Origin: Flavobacteriales bacterium
Lineage (GTDB): Bacteria; Bacteroidota; Bacteroidia; Flavobacteriales_C; GCA-002722245
Reading direction: 5' to 3'
Assembly (NCBI GenBank): GCA_023251075.1
Contig: JAHEZM010000001.1
Location: forward strand, 139,717-203,716
Length of the DNA stretch: 64,000 nt
Each line of letters opens with the position of its first letter. The stretch's first letter is position 1. A program made the position numbers and the translations under genes. The notes under the pieces were generated by a model. That model made no database searches and was not told where the DNA came from. It saw only the letters and a program-made list of their open reading frames with translations. Of the stretch, positions 60,115 to 64,000 are shown one piece after another.

Positions 60115-61278
60115 ATGGAAACAGTAGTTGACTTTAAAGAATATGTAGCTTCCGTTGAAGCTCGTCCTGGTTACAAAAAACCTCTTGCCTTTGGCCTCGG
60201 TATCAGAAGAACAAAAAATGGAAAAACGCTGGATGTATCTTATCCTGTTGTTAATTTCAACGAAAATTTTGGAACTGCAGCAGTGTTGATCGATGTACTT
60301 AAAGTAAGCGAATACAAAAACTCTCTTTTTTCTATAACATTAGAAAATCTAAGTGAAATTTACTCTCACTTCTCCCCTTTTCACAACGATAACAACAAAC
60401 ACCCAAACCTTGAAACGATTAATGCTTTAATAGATAATTATACCACATCAAACGGATATGCCAATATTGAAATAATGGTGTATTTCCTTTTTGATCAATC
60501 GTTGCCTGTTGAAAATGCAGAAGAAGCTTATTTCAAATTGCATTGCTTATCTACCAGAAAAGCTGAGCCGCATTCATTAAATTTAGATGGATTGTTTGCA
60601 AAACTTCAAAATGTAGCATGGACCAATAAAGGTCCTATGTTACCGGAAGATGTTGCTGTTGAATCGGTAAAACACATTGGTTCACATTCTCCGTTAATTG
60701 TATCTCATGTAGATAAATTTCCATATATGATCAATTACCATATTCCTAGTGGAATTCGTATTGCTTCTGGTTCTCAGGTTCGTTTAGGTGCATATTTGGG
60801 TGAAGGAACTACCGTAATGCCATCGGGTTATATCAATTTCAACGCAGGTACAAAAGGCAACACAATGGTGGAAGGAAGAATTTCGGCTGGTGTTGTAGTA
60901 GATAAAGATTCTGATGTAGGTGGTGGTGCTTCTATTATGGGAACTCTTTCCGGAGGAAATAAAAAAGTAATTTCTATCGGACAAAAATCATTGTTGGGAG
61001 CGAACTCAGGAACAGGTATTTCTTTAGGATTTGGTTGTACCATAGCGGCAGGTGTTTATGTAACTGCCGGATCAAAAGTATTTTTATACAACCAAAATAA
61101 CGAAGCGGTTAATTTAAATAATGAAGTAGTAAAAGAGGGAGAAAATATTGTAAAAGGAATTGATTTAAGCGGAAAAGATAAATTACTATTTATTATGGAT
61201 ACAGCGAAAGGAAGATTGGTGTGCAAGCCAAATCCAAAAACCATTGAATTGAATTCAACGCTCCATCATAACGACTAA
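60115..61278 (+). CDS. dapD: Tetrahydrodipicolinate N-succinyltransferase, actinobacterial-type
   Basis: Left-handed beta-helix acyltransferase of 387 residues from the ATG at 60115 (a TTG 6 nt upstream adds two residues). The hexapeptide region GRISAGVVVDKDSDVGGGAS, MGTLSGGNKKVISIG and LLGANSGTGISLGFGCTI matches the DapD form of Actinobacteria, not the shorter E. coli type. It succinylates tetrahydrodipicolinate on the route to meso-diaminopimelate and lysine. It is the first gene of a run with the MORN protein and methyltransferase. Confidence 0.88.
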   Translation: METVVDFKEYVASVEARPGYKKPLAFGLGIRRTKNGKTLDVSYPVVNFNENFGTAAVLIDVLKVSEYKNSLFSITLENLSEIYSHFSPFHNDNNKHPNLETINALIDNYTTSNGYANIEIMVYFLFDQSLPVENAEEAYFKLHCLSTRKAEPHSLNLDGLFAKLQNVAWTNKGPMLPEDVAVESVKHIGSHSPLIVSHVDKFPYMINYHIPSGIRIASGSQVRLGAYLGEGTTVMPSGYINFNAGTKGNTMVEGRISAGVVVDKDSDVGGGASIMGTLSGGNKKVISIGQKSLLGANSGTGISLGFGCTIAAGVYVTAGSKVFLYNQNNEAVNLNNEVVKEGENIVKGIDLSGKDKLLFIMDTAKGRLVCKPNPKTIELNSTLHHND

Positions 61279-61288
61279 AAATTAATCT

Positions 61289-62533
61289 ATGGTAAATCAA
61301 TTAAAAAGTGCTTTAAGCATTGCCTTCCTATTGGCTTTCAAAATAGCTTTTACACAGGATTCATTGGTTTATGTAGATGGCAGTAAGTACTACGGTCCCC
61401 TATCCAACGGCCAGCCTAACGGCAAAGGAAAAATAATTTTTACCGATGGAAGTTCTTATGAGGGCGATTTTGTAAATAATACCAGAACAGGAAAAGGTAC
61501 AAGCAAATGGAATAACGGTGACTCATACACAGGTGATTTTATTTCAAACGTTAGAACAGGATCAGGTACCTACAAATACAAAACAGGAGAAATTTATATT
61601 GGTCAGTTTTTAAACAACACTTTTGAAGGAACAGGAACCTTTACTTACACTGATGGATCAAATTACACTGGTTCATGGAAAAACAATCTTCATGAAGGTA
61701 AAGGAAAAGAAGCCTGGCCCGACCAATCTTTCTACGAAGGAGATTTTGTAAACGGAGAAAGAGAAGGTAATGGTACTTTCCATTATGCAGATGGATCTAT
61801 TTACATTGGTCAGTGGAAAAAAGGAGAACAGCATGGAAAAGGAACTTTGAATTGGAATGGCGGAGATACTTACGAAGGAGATTGGATCGTTGGTAAAAAA
61901 GATGGGAGCGGTACTTTAAAATATAAATCAGGTGAAGTGTATAACGGTCAGTTTTCAAAAGATGTTCAAAATGGAGAAGGAACATATAAAATGTTAGACG
62001 GAAGTATTTTTATCGGAACTTTTGCAAATGGAAAAGTAAATGGTTTTGGAAAAATGACTTATGCCGACGGAGCTATTTATGAAGGAAATTGGGTGGATGA
62101 TATATGGAATGGACAAGGAAAATATACCTGGATCAATGGTGATACACACAATGGAAATTACAAGAATGGAAAAAAAGATGGACCCGGTGTTTATAAATGG
62201 GCAGAAGGAAGTGAAATGACTTGTACTTACCTGAACGACGCTCAGATTGGAAAATGTACCATTAAATATAAAAACGGAAATGTATTTGAAGGAAATGCTG
62301 AAAACGGTATTCTCACCGGAACAGGAACAATGAAATATTCTGAAGGATCTGTTTATGTTGGAGAATGGAAAAATGATAACCTTAACGGAAAAGGAATTTT
62401 AACCTGGTCGTCGGGCGATAAATATGAAGGGGATTGGGTGAACGGAAAAATGGAAGGATTAGGAAGATTCACTTATAAAAATGGCACTATACAAGAAGGA
62501 GAATATAAAAACAATCAATACGTAACAAAGTGA
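61289..62533 (+). CDS. Secreted MORN-repeat protein
   Basis: Protein of 414 residues: signal peptide (about 1-22) then 16 complete 23-residue MORN repeats and a partial 17th, all of equal length and in register (units such as YEGDFVNGEREGNGTFHYAD). Unit 13 has lost the core pattern (opening MTCTYLNDAQ). MORN repeats form an elongated beta structure; in bacteria the function is mostly unknown, with roles in surface or lipid contact proposed. The gene lies 10 bp after dapD and overlaps the methyltransferase. Confidence 0.9.
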   Translation: MVNQLKSALSIAFLLAFKIAFTQDSLVYVDGSKYYGPLSNGQPNGKGKIIFTDGSSYEGDFVNNTRTGKGTSKWNNGDSYTGDFISNVRTGSGTYKYKTGEIYIGQFLNNTFEGTGTFTYTDGSNYTGSWKNNLHEGKGKEAWPDQSFYEGDFVNGEREGNGTFHYADGSIYIGQWKKGEQHGKGTLNWNGGDTYEGDWIVGKKDGSGTLKYKSGEVYNGQFSKDVQNGEGTYKMLDGSIFIGTFANGKVNGFGKMTYADGAIYEGNWVDDIWNGQGKYTWINGDTHNGNYKNGKKDGPGVYKWAEGSEMTCTYLNDAQIGKCTIKYKNGNVFEGNAENGILTGTGTMKYSEGSVYVGEWKNDNLNGKGILTWSSGDKYEGDWVNGKMEGLGRFTYKNGTIQEGEYKNNQYVTK

Positions 62534-63738
62534 GCGATTTCAAAACAATATTAAGTTCAGGTAAAGAAGCATCTCCACAACGTTTTCACCCATGGGTTTT
62601 TTCAGGAGCAATAAAAAAAACTCGTCGCCACAGCGATAATAAAGAAGTTGAACCGGAAGATGGCGATGTGGTTACGGTATACTCTAACAAAGATGAATAT
62701 TTAGGTACTGGTCATTACCAAAACAATTCTTCCATCGCTATTCGAATTTTTACTTTCGAACAAGAACCCATCGATCAGAATTTTTGGAATAAAAGAATTC
62801 TAAATGCTTACCAATATCGCCAGTTGATTGGTGTTTGCAACGAAGAAACCAACATCTACCGATTGGTTCATGCAGAAGGTGATTTGTTGCCGGGTTTAAT
62901 TATCGATGTGTATGGAAATACTGCCGTTATTCAAGCACATTCTATTGGCATGTATTTGTCGCTCGAACAAATTAAAATTGCTCTTAAAAATGCATTAGGT
63001 GATAAGCTGCAATGTATCTTCCAAAAAAGTAAAGAAACTCTTCCAAAAGATTATGCTCAGAAAATTGAAAATGGATATTTATTAAAAGATGCTGAACCTT
63101 CTAAACAAGCTTTAGAATATGGAAACTCGTTTAATATCAGTTGGGAAGACGGACAAAAAACAGGCTTCTTTGTGGATCAACGAGAAAACCGGTTTTTATT
63201 AGGCAAATATTCTAAAGGCAAAAATGTATTGAATACTTTCTGTTATTCTGGCGGATTCTCTGTTTATGCTTTAAAAGCTGGGGCCAATTTAGTACATAGC
63301 GTTGATTCCTCTGTAAAAGCAATGGATTTGGTGGATCAAAATGTTGCCTTAAATCCCAGCACCGGAAAACATCAATCTTTTACTGCCGATACTTTCGATT
63401 TTTTAGAAAAAAATGATTGCTCCATTTACGATGTTGTTATTCTTGATCCTCCTGCATTCGCAAAACATCACAATGTAAAACACAATGCCGTTCAGGGATA
63501 CAAAAGGTTAAACATGACTGCATTGAAACAAATGAAATCGGGAAGTATTCTTTTCACCTTCTCTTGTTCTCAAGCCATTGATATGCCTTTGTTCTACGGA
63601 ACAATTCTTTCTGCCGCTATTCAAGCTGGCAAAAAAATAAGAGTGATGCATCAGTTATCACAACCTGCCGATCATCCGATTAATATCTTTCACCAGGAAA
63701 GTTCTTATTTAAAAGGATTGGTATTGGAAGTAGAATAA
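62530..63738 (+). CDS. RlmI-like class I rRNA methyltransferase
   Basis: Protein of 402 residues. A PUA-like N-terminal domain (HPWVFSGAIKKTRR) and EEHD-like middle segment precede a Rossmann methyltransferase (GFFVDQRENRFLLGKY, VLNTFCYSGGFSVYALKAGA, VVILDPPAFAKH). RlmI makes 5-methylcytidine in 23S rRNA; Bacteroidota homologues have the same layout, but the exact target base is inferred. The start is a GTG whose last two bases are the TG of the MORN stop codon (4-bp overlap). Confidence 0.9.
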   Translation: MSDFKTILSSGKEASPQRFHPWVFSGAIKKTRRHSDNKEVEPEDGDVVTVYSNKDEYLGTGHYQNNSSIAIRIFTFEQEPIDQNFWNKRILNAYQYRQLIGVCNEETNIYRLVHAEGDLLPGLIIDVYGNTAVIQAHSIGMYLSLEQIKIALKNALGDKLQCIFQKSKETLPKDYAQKIENGYLLKDAEPSKQALEYGNSFNISWEDGQKTGFFVDQRENRFLLGKYSKGKNVLNTFCYSGGFSVYALKAGANLVHSVDSSVKAMDLVDQNVALNPSTGKHQSFTADTFDFLEKNDCSIYDVVILDPPAFAKHHNVKHNAVQGYKRLNMTALKQMKSGSILFTFSCSQAIDMPLFYGTILSAAIQAGKKIRVMHQLSQPADHPINIFHQESSYLKGLVLEVE

Positions 63739-63740
63739 TA

Positions 63741-64000
63741 ATGGCTGCTGAAAAACCAAAAAGCTATTGTGAGGTAGTAGTTGATTTTACTGCTACTAAT
63801 TTGCATAAACAATATCACGATAAAGCTTACGGTTTTCCAATCGACAACGACAATGAACTATTTGAAAGATTAGTTTTAGAAATCAATCAAGCCGGCTTAA
63901 GCTGGAACACTATTCTTTTGAAACAAGAAAATTTCAAAAAAGCATACCACCAATTCAATATTAAAAAAGTAGCTCAGTACAAAGAAAAAGATCGCAAACG
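63741..64000 (+). CDS. tag: DNA-3-methyladenine glycosylase I, 3'-truncated by the window
   Basis: The first 86 residues are present: an opening MAAEKPKSYCEVV, then HDKAYGFPIDND, LFERLVLEINQAGLSWNTIL and a FKKAYHQF helix, all characteristic of Tag. It removes 3-methyladenine from alkylated DNA. The ATG at 63741 is 2 bp after the methyltransferase stop, so it belongs to the same operon. The catalytic and zinc-binding C-terminal part lies beyond the window. Confidence 0.9.
   Translation, partial: MAAEKPKSYCEVVVDFTATNLHKQYHDKAYGFPIDNDNELFERLVLEINQAGLSWNTILLKQENFKKAYHQFNIKKVAQYKEKDRK

Noticed and set aside
61289..62533. Possible CRISPR or tandem DNA repeat
   Set aside because: The periodicity is 69 bp of coding DNA for MORN repeats, with diverged third bases and no spacers.
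1..64000. tRNA, rRNA, transposase or prophage genes
   Set aside because: I looked through the intergenic gaps and predicted proteins and saw no cloverleaf, rRNA segment, or mobile-element protein.

Overview
The window is about 64 kb of low-GC chromosomal DNA that reads as a member of the Bacteroidota. The evidence is a type IX secretion (T9SS) 'type B' sorting domain on a 1720-residue adhesin-like protein, a bacillithiol BshA, a GH3 (NagZ-like)–beta-lactamase fusion, the gene order Nudix/pyrE/SRPBCC/birA/rsfS/ftsH/cdsA/psd, TAnnTTTG-type -7 promoter elements, and the general lack of strong Shine-Dalgarno sequences. It looks like ordinary core genome with one accessory metabolic island. I found no rRNA, tRNA, CRISPR array, transposase or prophage gene.

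Layout. 0.1-3.8 kb: lemA-TPM-TPM membrane/phosphatase-like operon and htpG (minus). 4.0-7.3 kb: ilvE, a diacylglycerol-kinase-like lipid kinase and bshA. 7.5-13.2 kb: the GH3/serine hydrolase fusion, then nth translationally coupled to a B12-binding radical SAM gene. 13.3-18.6 kb: two proteins of unknown function, an ECF sigma factor and uvrA. 18.6-27.3 kb: coaD, a TlpA-like protein, the divergent Nudix/pyrE pair, SRPBCC, birA, rsfS, ftsH, cdsA and psd. 27.4-33.1 kb: meaB with a membrane-anchored partner, a very small membrane-protein gene at 29122, a Prc-type protease, a BadF-type kinase and a methyltransferase. 33.1-38.3 kb: the giant T9SS cargo protein.

38.5-58.3 kb is a nitrate-assimilation island. 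A plus-strand operon (modE-like regulator, moaA, moeA, a TSUP permease, moaD, moaE, a moaC-moaB fusion, mobA) makes molybdenum cofactor. A minus-strand series (amt, nirB, nirD, outer-membrane porin, narK, a nitrate reductase fused to an FAD/BFD reductase, and a protein with a rubredoxin domain on a degenerate siroheme-reductase fold) imports nitrate and ammonium and reduces nitrate to ammonium. A near-perfect ModE-type operator abuts the start codon of the modE-like gene. Small outer-membrane-protein genes, one with a frameshift, lie between the two halves.

58.5-64 kb: a secreted protein of unknown function, a secreted thioredoxin-like protein, an actinobacterial-type dapD, a MORN-repeat protein, an RlmI-like methyltransferase and the start of tag. 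Scattered through the window are intergenic inverted-repeat elements of 100-160 bp, three of which form one recognisable family. The best leads are the rubredoxin/degenerate siroheme-fold protein, the ModE box, the repeat family, and the unidentified N-terminal domain of the T9SS protein.
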